This document shows positions 52,920 through 62,346 of a DNA stretch of 64,000 nucleotides, piece by piece (position 1 is the stretch's first letter; every line of letters starts with the position of its first letter). Where the stretch lies: contig CAWDJV010000006.1 of the NCBI GenBank assembly GCA_963802795.1, positions 1 to 64,000 on the forward strand. The letters are read 5' to 3'. Below the pieces are notes generated by a model. The model was given only the letters and a program-made list of their open reading frames with translations. It did no database searches and was not told the DNA's origin. Made by a program: the position numbers and the translations under genes. The stretch comes from JAIBJN01 sp963802795 (lineage in GTDB: Bacteria > Actinomycetota > Thermoleophilia > Gaiellales > Gaiellaceae).

Positions 52920-53894
52920 GTGATCCCGCTGCTCGTCGACTGCGACCCCGGTCACGACGACGCGATCGCGCTCCTGCTCGCGCTCGCGAGCCCGGAGCTC
53001 GAGCTGCTCGGCGTGACAACGGTCGCCGGAAACCAGACGCTCGACAAGGTGACCGCGAACGCGCTCCGGGTGCTCGAGCTCGCCGGCCGCGACGACGTGC
53101 CGGTCGCCGCGGGCGCCGAGCAGCCGCTCGCCAGGGAGCTCGTCGTGGCAGCGGATGCCCACGGCGAGACGGGGCTCGACGGGCCCGACCTTCCACCGCC
53201 CCGTACGGCACCGGTGTCCCAGCACGCCGTCGATTTCCTGGCCGAGCAGATCCTGAGCTCGGACCGCCCCGTCACGCTCGTGCCGACCGGCCCGCTCACG
53301 AACGTCGCGCTCCTCGTCGCGGAGCGGCCGGACGCCGCGGCAAAGCTCGAGCGGATCGTGCTCATGGGCGGCGCGATCGCGGAAGGAAACATGACGCCGT
53401 CGGCCGAGTTCAACATCTGGGTCGATCCCGAGGCTGCCGCACGAGTCTTTGCGGCTGGGCTCGACCTGACGATGGTCGGCCTCGACGTCACGAACAGGGC
53501 GGTGCTCACTCCCGAGCACGCCGAGAGGGTGCGCGGGCGGGGCTCCGTCGGGACCGCGGTCGGCGCGATGCTCGACTTCTACGGATCCTTCTACCGCGAG
53601 ACGTACGACCACGGCGGCTGCCCGGTCCACGATGCCGTGGCCGTGGCCCACTTGATTCGGCCGGGCCTCGTGACGACGGTCCGACACAGCGTCGAGGTGG
53701 AGCTGGGAACGGGCCTCTGCCGCGGCCGAACCGTCGTCGACACGAGACGCCGTGTCGCCTCGCCGCAGCCGAACGCCCACGTCGCGGTCGACATCGACGT
53801 GCCCGCCTTCGTCGAGCTCCTGCTCGGGCGCCTGGCCAACTTCCCTCCCGACCGGCCGTCTGAGCCGGTGAGAAGCAAGGCCCGACACGATTGA
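52920..53894 (+). CDS. inosine-uridine preferring nucleoside hydrolase family protein
   Basis: 324 residues from GTG 52920. The calcium-binding N-terminal cluster is PLLVDCDPGHDDAIALLLAL, followed by LGVTTVAGNQTLDKVTANAL, VTLVPTGPLTNVALLVAERP, IVLMGGAIAEGNMTPSAEFN with IWVDPEAA, and the last metal Asp in GGCPVHDAVAVAHLIRPGLV. These enzymes cleave the N-glycosidic bond of ribonucleosides. The start codon overlaps a TGA in the preceding frame (GTGA), which argues for a separate gene despite the open frame. The substrate in this locus is unknown. Confidence 0.88.
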   Translation: MIPLLVDCDPGHDDAIALLLALASPELELLGVTTVAGNQTLDKVTANALRVLELAGRDDVPVAAGAEQPLARELVVAADAHGETGLDGPDLPPPRTAPVSQHAVDFLAEQILSSDRPVTLVPTGPLTNVALLVAERPDAAAKLERIVLMGGAIAEGNMTPSAEFNIWVDPEAAARVFAAGLDLTMVGLDVTNRAVLTPEHAERVRGRGSVGTAVGAMLDFYGSFYRETYDHGGCPVHDAVAVAHLIRPGLVTTVRHSVEVELGTGLCRGRTVVDTRRRVASPQPNAHVAVDIDVPAFVELLLGRLANFPPDRPSEPVRSKARHD

Positions 53895-53958
53895 CCGTGT
53901 CCGGGCAATGAGCTATAAGCGAGCGCTGAGCCGAGGATTCTCGGGAAGGAGACGCGAG

Positions 53959-55668
53959 ATGGATGAATCGCAGCGCCGGGTCGACGACGTTCGCCGGCAG
54001 AGCAGCGAGCTCGAGAACCACCTCATCGACGAGTACGTGCTCGGCAAGATCACGCGACGGGAGCTGATACGTCGGGGGACGGTGGTCGGAATGTCGCTCC
54101 CGCTCCTCTCGTTCATCGCCGCGGCGTGCGGAGGCGACGACGACGGCGGCGGGGCCACCCCCACGGGCGCGACCGAGACGACCGCCACGGGAGCGGTCCA
54201 GCCGGGCGGGACGATCCGGGTCGCGCTCATCCAGCCCACGACGGAGCCGAACCCGCTCCTCGTCCAGGACGAAGGCGGCGCGGGCATGCTCGGCTCCACC
54301 GGCGAGTACCTCTCCTTCTCGGACGAGAACCTCGCCCTCCAGCCCAGGATCGCGGAGAGCTGGGAGCCGAACGAGGACGGATCGGTCTGGACCTTCGCGA
54401 TTCGACAGGGAGTCATGTTCCACAACGGCGCGACGCTGACCGCGAACGACGTCGTCACGACCTTCGACAAGCTCATCAACCCCGACGGCGGCTCGGCGAA
54501 CGCGCAGTCCGCGCTCGGCGGCGTGCTGTCGCCGGGCGGAATCGAGGCGCCGGACGACGCAACGGTCGTGTTCAACCTCGACGCGCCCAACGGGAACTTC
54601 CCCACTCTCGTCTCCTCTGCGAACTACAACGCCATCATCATCCCGGCCGACCTCGACCCTGCCGACTGGGGTCAGACCTTCGAGGGCACCGGGCCCTTCA
54701 AGCTCCAGAGCTTCACGCCGCAGGTCGGCGCCACCTTCGTTCGCAACGACGCCTACTGGGGCGAGAAGGCGAACCCGGACACGATCGACGTCAAGTTCTA
54801 CGCCGAGGAAGGACCGATGGTCGTCGCCTTCCAGGGCGACGAGGTCGACTTCGTCGAGCACTTCTCGGTGGCGGGAGGCCAGGCGCTCCTCGACAACCCG
54901 GATGCCCAGGTGATCGCGATCAGCACTGCCACCCACCGGCAGCTGCACATGCGCACCGACAAGGAGCCGTTCACGGACAAGCGGGTGCGTCAGGCAATCG
55001 CGCTCGCGATCGACCGAAACGCCCTCGTCGACGGGCTCTGGGAAGGACGGGCCGAGATCGGAAACGACAGCCCGTTTGCGCCGCTGTATCCGTCCACCGA
55101 TCCCTCGGTCCCGCAGAGAGAGCAGGACATCGAGCAAGCCAAGCAGCTGCTCGCGGACGCGGGCATGGAGAGCTTCGAGGTTCAGCTCGACACGTGGGAC
55201 GGCTTCGAGATCCCGGATCTGGCCCAGCTCGTGAAGAACTACGCGCAGGAGATCGGGGTCACGGTAACCCTCAAGATCACCGACGCCGCCACGTACTACG
55301 GCGACGGAGTGTTCGGCAAGTCGACGTGGCTCGATTCGGTGATGGGCATCACCGACTACGGCCACCGGCCGGTGCCGAACGTCTACCTGACGGCCGCGCT
55401 CTCGGGCAACCCGAAGGTCGGGGTGTGGAACTCGGCCCACTTCGCAAACGACGAGTACGACGAGCTCGTGCGGCAGTACGTGGCCGCCCTCGACGTCGAC
55501 TCCCAGAAGACGGTCGCCAAGCAGATCCAGGAGCTGCTGCTCGACGAGACGCCGATCATCTTCCCGTACTTCTACAACTTCCTCAGCGCCGCGAAGCCGA
55601 ACTTGCAGGGAGCCGTCTCGGCGGCCACCGGCCAGTTCGATCTGTCGAAGGCGGGGTTCACTTCCTGA
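53959..55668 (+). CDS. ABC importer, family 5 (dipeptide/nickel type) substrate-binding lipoprotein
   Basis: 569 residues, AAGGAG before the ATG. A twin-arginine-like lipoprotein signal is visible: KITRRELIRRGTVVGMSLPL then LSFIAAACGGDDD (lipobox Cys near residue 57). The SBP_bac_5 body has AESWEPNEDGSVWTFAIRQG with VMFHNGATLTANDVV, GTGPFKLQSFTPQVGATFVR, and DKEPFTDKRVRQAIALAIDR. It captures peptides or other solutes outside the membrane for the permeases that follow. The acidic, Gly/Thr-rich stretch after the Cys is a tether. Confidence 0.93.
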   Translation: MDESQRRVDDVRRQSSELENHLIDEYVLGKITRRELIRRGTVVGMSLPLLSFIAAACGGDDDGGGATPTGATETTATGAVQPGGTIRVALIQPTTEPNPLLVQDEGGAGMLGSTGEYLSFSDENLALQPRIAESWEPNEDGSVWTFAIRQGVMFHNGATLTANDVVTTFDKLINPDGGSANAQSALGGVLSPGGIEAPDDATVVFNLDAPNGNFPTLVSSANYNAIIIPADLDPADWGQTFEGTGPFKLQSFTPQVGATFVRNDAYWGEKANPDTIDVKFYAEEGPMVVAFQGDEVDFVEHFSVAGGQALLDNPDAQVIAISTATHRQLHMRTDKEPFTDKRVRQAIALAIDRNALVDGLWEGRAEIGNDSPFAPLYPSTDPSVPQREQDIEQAKQLLADAGMESFEVQLDTWDGFEIPDLAQLVKNYAQEIGVTVTLKITDAATYYGDGVFGKSTWLDSVMGITDYGHRPVPNVYLTAALSGNPKVGVWNSAHFANDEYDELVRQYVAALDVDSQKTVAKQIQELLLDETPIIFPYFYNFLSAAKPNLQGAVSAATGQFDLSKAGFTS

Positions 55669-55684
55669 GCGCGCGATGAACGAC

Positions 55685-55716
55685 AGGCGGCCGGGGCCTC
55701 CGTGTCCCGGCCGCCT
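55685..55716 (+). terminator. intercistronic hairpin after the binding-protein gene
   Basis: AGGCGGCCGGG and CCCGGCCGCCT form an 11-base perfect stem with a 10-base loop, followed by only two T. Placed between the binding protein and permease genes it probably lowers read-through or protects the upstream message, giving more binding protein than permease. Confidence 0.6.
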
Positions 55717-55733
55717 TAGAGTTGAGGGGCAGC

Positions 55734-56687
55734 ATGGGACGGTTCCTGCTCAAGCGGCTCGGACTCGCGGCGATCACGCTCTTCCTCCTGAGCGTCCTCG
55801 TCTTCTTCGGCGCCCAGGTCCTCCCCGGGAACGTCGCCCGCCGGATCCTCGGCCCCTTCGCGGACCAGGCCGCCGTCGACAACCTCAACGAGCAGCTCGG
55901 CACGGACCAGCCGCTCCTGACCCAGTACTGGGACTGGATCACCGGCTTGCTGAGCGGCGACCTCGGGAATTCGCTCGCGCTCGGCGTGCCGGTCAGCGAG
56001 CTCATCGGCGACGCACTGCTCAACTCCTTCAAGCTCGCGGCGCTCGCATTCGTAATCGTCGTCCCGCTCGCGGTCGTCGGCGGGGTGGTCGCCGCGCTGC
56101 GACGTGACCGGCTCACCGACCGCGTGATCACCATCGGAGGCCTCACGCTTTCCGTGGTCCCCGAGTTCGTCACGGGGATCATCCTCATCCTCGTGTTCGG
56201 CCTGTGGCTCGACGTCCTGCCCGTCAGCGCCAACGCGCCCGCCGGGAGCAGCTTCCTCACGGAGCTGAAGTACCTGCTCCTCCCCGCTTTCGTCCTCGTC
56301 CTCCTCCTCTTCGGGTACATCGCGCGAATCACCCGCGCCGGCACCATCGAAGTGCTCGACGCGGACTACACGCGCACGGCCGTGCTCAAGGGCCTGCCGC
56401 GCCGGACAATCATCCGGCGCCACGTGCTCCGCAACTCGCTCCTCCCCACGATCGCCGTGGTCGCGACGCAGACCGGCTACCTGATCGGAGGCCTGGTCGT
56501 CATCGAGACGCTCTTCAACTACCCCGGCATGGGCCGCCTGATCGTCACCGCGTCGAGGCAGAAGGACATGCCACTGCTGGAGGCGGGCGTGCTGATCGTC
56601 GGCATCGTGTTCCTGATCGCGATGCTTCTGGCAGACCTGGCGTACTCGCTCCTCAACCCCCGCATCCGCTACTCGAGAGCCGAATGA
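55734..56687 (+). CDS. ABC importer permease (DppB/OppB type)
   Basis: 317 residues, six membrane segments. It begins FLLKRLGLAAITLFLLSVLV and has LGTDQPLLTQYWDWITGLLS with GDLGNSL, the family mark, and the coupling motif YTRTAVLKGLPRRTIIRRHV. GAGG lies before ATG 55734. The stop overlaps the next start (ATGA). Confidence 0.93.
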   Translation: MGRFLLKRLGLAAITLFLLSVLVFFGAQVLPGNVARRILGPFADQAAVDNLNEQLGTDQPLLTQYWDWITGLLSGDLGNSLALGVPVSELIGDALLNSFKLAALAFVIVVPLAVVGGVVAALRRDRLTDRVITIGGLTLSVVPEFVTGIILILVFGLWLDVLPVSANAPAGSSFLTELKYLLLPAFVLVLLLFGYIARITRAGTIEVLDADYTRTAVLKGLPRRTIIRRHVLRNSLLPTIAVVATQTGYLIGGLVVIETLFNYPGMGRLIVTASRQKDMPLLEAGVLIVGIVFLIAMLLADLAYSLLNPRIRYSRAE

Positions 56688-57571
56688 CGGTCATCGAAGA
56701 CCCCGCTGCGCCAATTGCCATCCCCACCCGTGACGAGGCGAAGATCGCCCGGCGCGAGCGGATTCGCCTCCTCTTCCGCTCGCCCGCGTTCGTCCTCGGG
56801 CTCGTGATTCTCGGCTTCTGGCTCGTCTGCGCGATCTTCGGGACGCTGATCGCCCCACAGGACCCGCAGGCCGACGACATTCTCAACAAGCTGACCGCGC
56901 CGTCCGCCGACCACTTCTTCGGCACCGATCGCATCGGCCGAGACGTCCTCTCGCGCGTGATCGTCGGGGCGCGCGAGATTCTCATCATGGCTCCTCTCGC
57001 GACGCTGCTCGGCACCGTGCTGGGAACCGCGATCGGCCTTGTCACCGGCTACTACCGCGGCCTCATCGACGAAGTCGTCATGCGAATCGTCGACGCGCTG
57101 CTGTCGGTGCCGGTGATCATCGTCGCGCTGCTGGCGATCGTCGCCGTGGGCCCTTCGCGCCGGACCCTGATCCTCGTGATCGGGATCGTCTTCGCGATGA
57201 TCATCGCGAAGACCGTACGAGCTGCGGTTCTCAGCGAGCGCGAGCTCGACTACGTCCAGGCGGCGCGCCTTCGCAACGAGCGCTCGCCGTACATCATGTT
57301 CGCGGAGATCCTCCCGAACGTGATGGGTCCCGTCGTGGTCGAGTTCACCGTCCGCCTCGGCTACGCGATCTTCACGATCGCCACCCTGGCGTTCCTCGGC
57401 TTCGGCGCCGACCCCTCGATCCCCGACTGGGGAACGGACATCTCCGAGCACTACCAGTTCATCAGCAGCGGGACCTGGTGGGCGGTGCTCTTCCCGGCCA
57501 TCGCGATCGCGACGCTGATCGTCGGCATCAACCTGATCGCCGACGCGATCGCCCAGACCTTCGAGCGATGA
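56684..57571 (+). CDS. ABC importer permease (DppC/OppC type)
   Basis: 295 residues. The N-terminal cytoplasmic tail leads into LLFRSPAFVLGLVILGFWLV; HFFGTDRIGRDVLSRVIVGA is the DppC signature, and YVQAARLRNERSPYIMFAEI is the helix that contacts the ATPase. Partner of the preceding permease; overlaps the ATPase gene start by four bases (ATGA). Confidence 0.93.
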   Translation: MTVIEDPAAPIAIPTRDEAKIARRERIRLLFRSPAFVLGLVILGFWLVCAIFGTLIAPQDPQADDILNKLTAPSADHFFGTDRIGRDVLSRVIVGAREILIMAPLATLLGTVLGTAIGLVTGYYRGLIDEVVMRIVDALLSVPVIIVALLAIVAVGPSRRTLILVIGIVFAMIIAKTVRAAVLSERELDYVQAARLRNERSPYIMFAEILPNVMGPVVVEFTVRLGYAIFTIATLAFLGFGADPSIPDWGTDISEHYQFISSGTWWAVLFPAIAIATLIVGINLIADAIAQTFER

Positions 57572-59661
57572 GCGAGCCGGCACTCCAGCTCCAGGATCTC
57601 GAGGTCGTCTACCGGGTGCGCGGGGTCGACCGGCCGGTGCTGCGCGGGCTGTCGCTGACGGTCGGCAAGGGCGAGTCCTACGGCCTCGTGGGCGAGTCGG
57701 GCTGCGGCAAGACGACCGCCGCCTTCGCGGTGATGCGCTACCTGCCCGCCAACGGCCGCGTCGTCTCCGGCTCGATCCACGCGGACGGCATCGACCTCCT
57801 CCGGATGGGCGCCGGCGAGGTTCGCCGCATGCGCGCCTCGACGCTGTCGATGGTCTACCAGAACCCCGGCTCGGCGCTGAACCCGTCCATCCGCGTCGGA
57901 GACCAGCTCGCCGAGGTCTTCCAGCTCAAGGGCGCCGACAAGGAGCAGGCGTACGACCGCGCCCGCGAGATGCTCCGGAAGGTCCAGATCTCCGACCCGC
58001 GCGGAGGCATGCGGCGCTACCCACACCAGCTCTCCGGCGGCGGCCAGCAGCGGATCGTGATCGCGATGGCCCTGGCGTCGGACCCGACGCTCCTGATCCT
58101 GGACGAGCCGACCACGGGCCTCGACGCGACGGTGGAGGCCGAGGTCCTCGACCTGGTCGCGTCGCTCCGCCAGGAGTTCGGCACAAGCGTGCTCTTCATC
58201 AGCCACAACCTCGGCGTGATCAGGAGGATGTGCGAGCGGGTCGGCGTCCTCTACGCAGGCCGCCTGGTCGAGGAGGGAGAGACCGAGACCGTCTTCGCGG
58301 AGCCGCGCCATCCGTACACGGTCGGCCTCCTCCGCTGCATCCCCAAGGGCGGGCTGCGAAAGGACACCGACCGGCTGGACACGATTCCCGGCTACCTGCC
58401 GCAGCTGGGAGCCCCGCTGCCCGGCTGCGTCTTCGCAGAGCGCTGCGGCCTGGCGAAGGAGATCTGCCACGTCGAGGAGCCGCCCTTCCACCCGGTCGGG
58501 GGCGGCCACTTCAGCCGCTGCCACTTCCACGACAAGGCGGCGGAGCTCCCGAGAACGACCTCGGCCCCGCCCCGAGCGTCGCGCGCGCCGCGGCACGGAG
58601 CCGGTCGTGACGCTCGGGCACGCGAGCAAGACGTACAGCCACGAGGGAGCCCAGGTCAAGGCGCTCGTCGACGTCGACCTCGCCATCAGGCCGGGCGAGA
58701 CGCTCGGGCATCGTCGGCGAGTCCGGGTGCGGCAAGACGACGCTGGCACGAGTCCTCCTCGGCCTGACCTCGCCCGACGCGGACTCGACCGTCGAGCTCG
58801 CCGGCGAGCCCCTCGCGCCCCGGATCGTCAAGCGCACGCCCGAGCAGGTGCGCGCGCTCCAGACGGTCTTCCAGAACCCCGACTCGGCTCTCAACCGCCG
58901 CTTCTCGGTCCGGCGCATCATCGGCCGCGCTCTCACGAAGCTCGTCGGCGTCCACGGCGAGAAGAAGGAGGACCGGCTCCGCGAGATCGCCTCCTCCGTG
59001 CGCTTCGACGAGAAGCTCCTGAGCGCGCGCCCCGTGCAGCTCTCCGGCGGCCTCAAGCAGCGGGTCGCGATCGGGCGCGCCTTCGCCGGCGACCCGCGCG
59101 TCGTCGTCTGCGACGAGCCCACGTCGGCACTCGACGTCTCCGTCCAGGCCGCGATCCTCAACCTCCTCGCCGACCTCCAGGCCGACGAGGGGGTCACGTA
59201 CCTCTTCATCTCGCACGACCTCGGAGTCGTGCGCTACCTCTCCGACCGGATCGCCGTGCTCTACCTCGGTCGCCTGATGGAGCTCGGCCCGGCAGAGACC
59301 GTGTTCAGCCCGCCGCACCACCCGTACACGGAGGCGCTCCTCTCGGCCGTGCCGACGCTGGCGGGCGAGGAGCGGCCCGCGGATCAGGCTCGAGGGCGAG
59401 ATCCCGAGCGCGGCGGATCCTCCCTCCGGCTGCGTCTTCCACACCCGCTGCCCGCGCAAGCTGGGTGAGATCTGCGAGCTGGAGGAGCCGCCGCTCGCTG
59501 AGGTGGAGCGGGGGCACTTCCTCCGCTGCCACATCCCGCTCGAGGAGCTGCGACGCCTGCAGGCGGAGCCGCCCCCACCCAGGGGCCGCTCAGGCCGAGT
59601 CGAAGACGACCAGCTGACGCACCGCCTCGCCGGCCCGGAGGCGCTCGAAGGCCGCGGGTAG
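57568..59661 (+). CDS. fused double ATPase of the importer (OppD-OppF type; frameshifted)
   Basis: About 697 residues in two ATPase halves. First: GLVGESGCGKTTAAFAVMRY (Walker A), YPHQLSGGGQQRIVIAMALA (signature), LLILDEPTTGLDATVEAEVL (Walker B), ending in a Cys-rich oligopeptide-transporter tail (GCVFAERCGLAKEICHVEEP). No stop follows; the frame runs through a linker. Second, after indels near 58590 and 58707: GESGCGKTTLARVLLGLTSP, VQLSGGLKQRVAIGRAFAGD, VVVCDEPTSALDVSVQAAIL and a second Cys tail (GCVFHTRCPRKLGEICELEE) in a further frame. It powers the importer. A single fused chain is inferred from the absence of a stop. Confidence 0.88.
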
Positions 59662-60693
59662 CTCCGCGAGCGGGAGGCGGTGGCTGACGAGCTCGTCGAG
59701 GCGGAGGTCGCCCGCCGCCTGGAGGTCGAGGATCCGGGGGATGTCCTCGTCGATCCGCGCGGATCCGAGGAAGCAGCCCTTGAGCGTCTTCTCGTTGATG
59801 AAGCCCCACGTGTCGATCGTCAGCTTCGAGCCCTTGGGAGGAAGGCCGACGACCACGGCCGTCCCGCCCGCGCGGACGGCGTCCCAGGCCTCGCGGATCG
59901 TCTCCTCGCGGCCGATCGCCTCGAAGGCGTAGTCGGGCCCGCCGCCCGTCGCATGGCGGACCCGGCGCGGCGTGTCGGCGGTCGGGCGGGCCTGAACGCT
60001 CGCTGTCGCCCCGAGCCGCTCGGCGAGCTCGAGCTTCTCGGGTCGGGTATCCACGGCGACGACTGGCTCCGCGCCGACGATGCGGGCCGCCTGGACGATG
60101 GAGAGCCCGACGCCCCCGCAGCCCCATACCGCGACGCTCTTCCCCCTCTCTACGCCTGCCGTCCGGGTGACTGCTCCCCAGCCGGTCAGGACCGCGCAGC
60201 CCACGAGCGCGGCGAGGTCGAGAGGAACGTCCTTCCGGATCGGCACGGCGGCGGACTCGGGCACCACCGCGTACTCCGCGAAGGAGGAGACCGAGTTGAA
60301 GTGCCGCAGCTCGGCGCCGTCTGCCGAGAGGCGCGACGTGCCGTCGGCGAGCGTCCCGGTCGCCGCCATGCGATCGCCGAGCTCGCAGAGGGTCGGCCGC
60401 CCGCTCCGACAGCTCGCGCACTCGCCGCACGAGGGGGCGAGCGCGAGGACGACGTGGTCACCGGGCCGGAGCCGTTCGACCCCGTCGCCGGTCTCGACGA
60501 CGACGCCCGCCGCTTCGTGGCCGAGCACGAGCGGCAGCGGCTCCGGCAGGTCTCCGTCGACGACGTGGAGGTCGCTCGCGCAGACTCCGCAGGCGGCGAT
60601 CATCACCAGTGCCTCGCCCGCCCGCGGCGGGGCGAGCTCCACCTCTCGGATCTCAACCGGGCCGGCCGGCTCCCAGAGAACGGCAGCCTGCAT
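59590..60693 (-). CDS. zinc-binding alcohol dehydrogenase
   Basis: 367 residues, intact. Catalytic zinc site IAACGVCASDLHVVDGDLPE with VLGHEAAGVVVE; structural zinc Cys SCGECASCRSGRPTLCELGD; NAD-binding GKSVAVWGCGGVGLSIVQAA. The arrangement resembles the mycothiol/glutathione-dependent formaldehyde and aryl-alcohol dehydrogenase class. Its 3' end overlaps the ATPase gene tail. Divergent from the second dehydrogenase, only 46 bases between start codons. Confidence 0.92.
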   Translation of the reverse strand: MQAAVLWEPAGPVEIREVELAPPRAGEALVMIAACGVCASDLHVVDGDLPEPLPLVLGHEAAGVVVETGDGVERLRPGDHVVLALAPSCGECASCRSGRPTLCELGDRMAATGTLADGTSRLSADGAELRHFNSVSSFAEYAVVPESAAVPIRKDVPLDLAALVGCAVLTGWGAVTRTAGVERGKSVAVWGCGGVGLSIVQAARIVGAEPVVAVDTRPEKLELAERLGATASVQARPTADTPRRVRHATGGGPDYAFEAIGREETIREAWDAVRAGGTAVVVGLPPKGSKLTIDTWGFINEKTLKGCFLGSARIDEDIPRILDLQAAGDLRLDELVSHRLPLAELPAAFERLRAGEAVRQLVVFDSA

Positions 60694-60726
60694 GCGCACG
60701 GGGCGAGCGTACAGGCGTCCGACCCC

Positions 60727-60732
60727 TAGAAT
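60727..60732 (+). promoter_or_regulatory. -10 box of the dehydrogenase-Fae-enolase operon
   Basis: TAGAAT ends 7 bases before ATG 60740, so the transcript should start at or next to the A of the start codon (leaderless). It lies in the 46-base divergent promoter shared with the minus-strand dehydrogenase. Confidence 0.5.
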
Positions 60733-60739
60733 CGCGCGC

Positions 60740-61837
60740 ATGCGCGCAGCCGTCCTCCGCGAGATCGACGGGCCCCTCTCGGTCGAGGACGTGGAGCTCG
60801 CCGAGCCCGGCCCCGGCGAGGTGACGGTCAGGCTCGTCGCGAGCGGCGTCTGCCACAGCGACTGGAACGTGATCACGGGAGCGACGCCCAACCCGCTCCC
60901 CGCCGTCCTCGGCCACGAAGGAGCGGGAGTCGTCGAGGAGCTCGGCGCCGGCGTCCGGACCGTCGCGGAGGGCGACCACGTGATCCTCTCGTGGCTTCCC
61001 TCGTGCGGGGAGTGCTTCTACTGCCTCCAGGGCCGCGCCGTCCTCTGCGACGTCGCCATGGCGGACATGTTCGCCGGGACGCTCCCCGGCGGGACGCTGG
61101 CGCTCTCCCAGAACGGCGATCCGCTCTACCACTACTCCTACCTCTCCGCGTTCGCCGAGCGCTGCGTGGTGCCGGAGGGCTGCTGCGTGCCCATTCGCCG
61201 CGACGCCCCCTTCGAGGTCGCCGCCCTCGTCGGCTGCGCCGTGATGACGGGCTTCGGCGCCGCCGTCCTCCGCGCCCGGGTCGCGCCCGGGAGCACGGCG
61301 GTCGTCTTCGGAGCCGGAGGGGTCGGGCTCTCGGCCGTCCTCGGCTGCCGGCTCGCCGGCGCGAGGTCGATCGTCGCGGTCGACCCCGTCGCCTTCAAGC
61401 GCGAGACCGCGCTCGGGCTCGGCGCCACGCACGCCGTCGACCCGGCCGGAGAGGACGTTGCAGACCTTCTGCGCGAGCTCACCGACGGTCGCGGCGCGGA
61501 CTACGCCTTCGACACGGCCGGCGCTCCGGGCGTCGTCGCCCAGGCCTACGAGGCCGTGCGCAGGGGCGGAACGGTCGTCGCCGTCGGGATCCCGCCCGTG
61601 GGGGCGACCGCCGACCTCCCCGCGCCCTCCCTTCCCCGCGAGGAGAAGGTCGTGACGGGCAGCTTCTACGGCTCGTGCCGGCCCGCGGTCGACATGCCCC
61701 TCGTAATCGAGCTCTACATGGAGGGCCGGCTCGACCTCGGCGCGCTCGTCTCCCGGACGTTCGCGCTCGAGGAGATCAACGAGGCGTTCGCCGCGATGAA
61801 CTCGGGCGAGGTCGCGCGCGGGGTGATCGCCTTCTGA
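60740..61837 (+). CDS. zinc-binding alcohol dehydrogenase (class III-like)
   Basis: 365 residues. Catalytic zinc SGVCHSDWNVITGATPNPLP with VLGHEGAGVVEELGAG; structural zinc SCGECFYCLQGRAVLCDVAM; nucleotide site STAVVFGAGGVGLSAVLGCR. Long-chain class III-type dehydrogenases include formaldehyde (as thiol adduct) dehydrogenases, which would suit the neighbouring Fae homologue. The substrate is inferred only. First gene of an operon with the Fae, enolase and amidohydrolase genes. Confidence 0.92.
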   Translation: MRAAVLREIDGPLSVEDVELAEPGPGEVTVRLVASGVCHSDWNVITGATPNPLPAVLGHEGAGVVEELGAGVRTVAEGDHVILSWLPSCGECFYCLQGRAVLCDVAMADMFAGTLPGGTLALSQNGDPLYHYSYLSAFAERCVVPEGCCVPIRRDAPFEVAALVGCAVMTGFGAAVLRARVAPGSTAVVFGAGGVGLSAVLGCRLAGARSIVAVDPVAFKRETALGLGATHAVDPAGEDVADLLRELTDGRGADYAFDTAGAPGVVAQAYEAVRRGGTVVAVGIPPVGATADLPAPSLPREEKVVTGSFYGSCRPAVDMPLVIELYMEGRLDLGALVSRTFALEEINEAFAAMNSGEVARGVIAF

Positions 61838-62346
61838 GCTTCGCGGAGCACACTCTCGTCGGCGAGGGGTTCGCCGGGAACGGGCCGAACGCCGCCCACG
61901 TCAACACGGTGCTGGGGCGTAAGGGCGGGCCCGTCGAGACCGCCTGGGTGACGGCGCTCGCCACGCCCCGGCACGGCCACGTTCCGTTCGTGGCGGTACT
62001 GCGGCCCAACCTCCCGGTGAAGCCGGCGACCCTGTTCGTGAACAAGGCCGACCTCCGCGGCGATCGGCATTCGACGCTCACCTGGGGCGCGGCGCAGGCC
62101 GGCGTCGCCCGGGGCGTGCTCGACTCCGTCGCCGACGGGGTGATCCCGGCCGCGGAGGTCGACGACCTCCTCCTCATCGCCGCTGTCTGGGTCGACTGGG
62201 CCGCGGAGGACGAAGAGCTGATCTATGCGGGAAACGTGGCCGCCACGCAGGACGCGCTCGCGGCCGGGACCGAGGGGCGTCCGGCGATCGACGGGCTGCT
62301 CGACCTCCGCCACGAGCCCGAGAACCCCTTCTTCAGACGCTCGTGA
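61834..62346 (+). CDS. formaldehyde-activating enzyme (Fae) homologue
   Basis: About 170 residues. It matches Fae along its whole length: FAEHTLVGEGFAGNGPNAAH (with the catalytic His of Fae), RPNLPVKPATLFVNKADLRG, WGAAQAGVARGVLDSVADGV and VWVDWAAEDEELIYAGNVAA. Fae condenses formaldehyde with tetrahydromethanopterin in methylotrophs; homologues elsewhere may bind other pterins or aldehydes. The only start keeping the N-terminus is CTG 61834, overlapping the dehydrogenase stop (CTGA); otherwise a base change has hidden an ATG or GTG. Overlaps the enolase gene by four bases. Confidence 0.85.
   Translation: MSFAEHTLVGEGFAGNGPNAAHVNTVLGRKGGPVETAWVTALATPRHGHVPFVAVLRPNLPVKPATLFVNKADLRGDRHSTLTWGAAQAGVARGVLDSVADGVIPAAEVDDLLLIAAVWVDWAAEDEELIYAGNVAATQDALAAGTEGRPAIDGLLDLRHEPENPFFRRS

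Noticed and set aside
53506..55440. 644-residue minus-strand frame
   Set aside because: Antisense to the nucleoside hydrolase and binding-protein genes, both with full family motifs.
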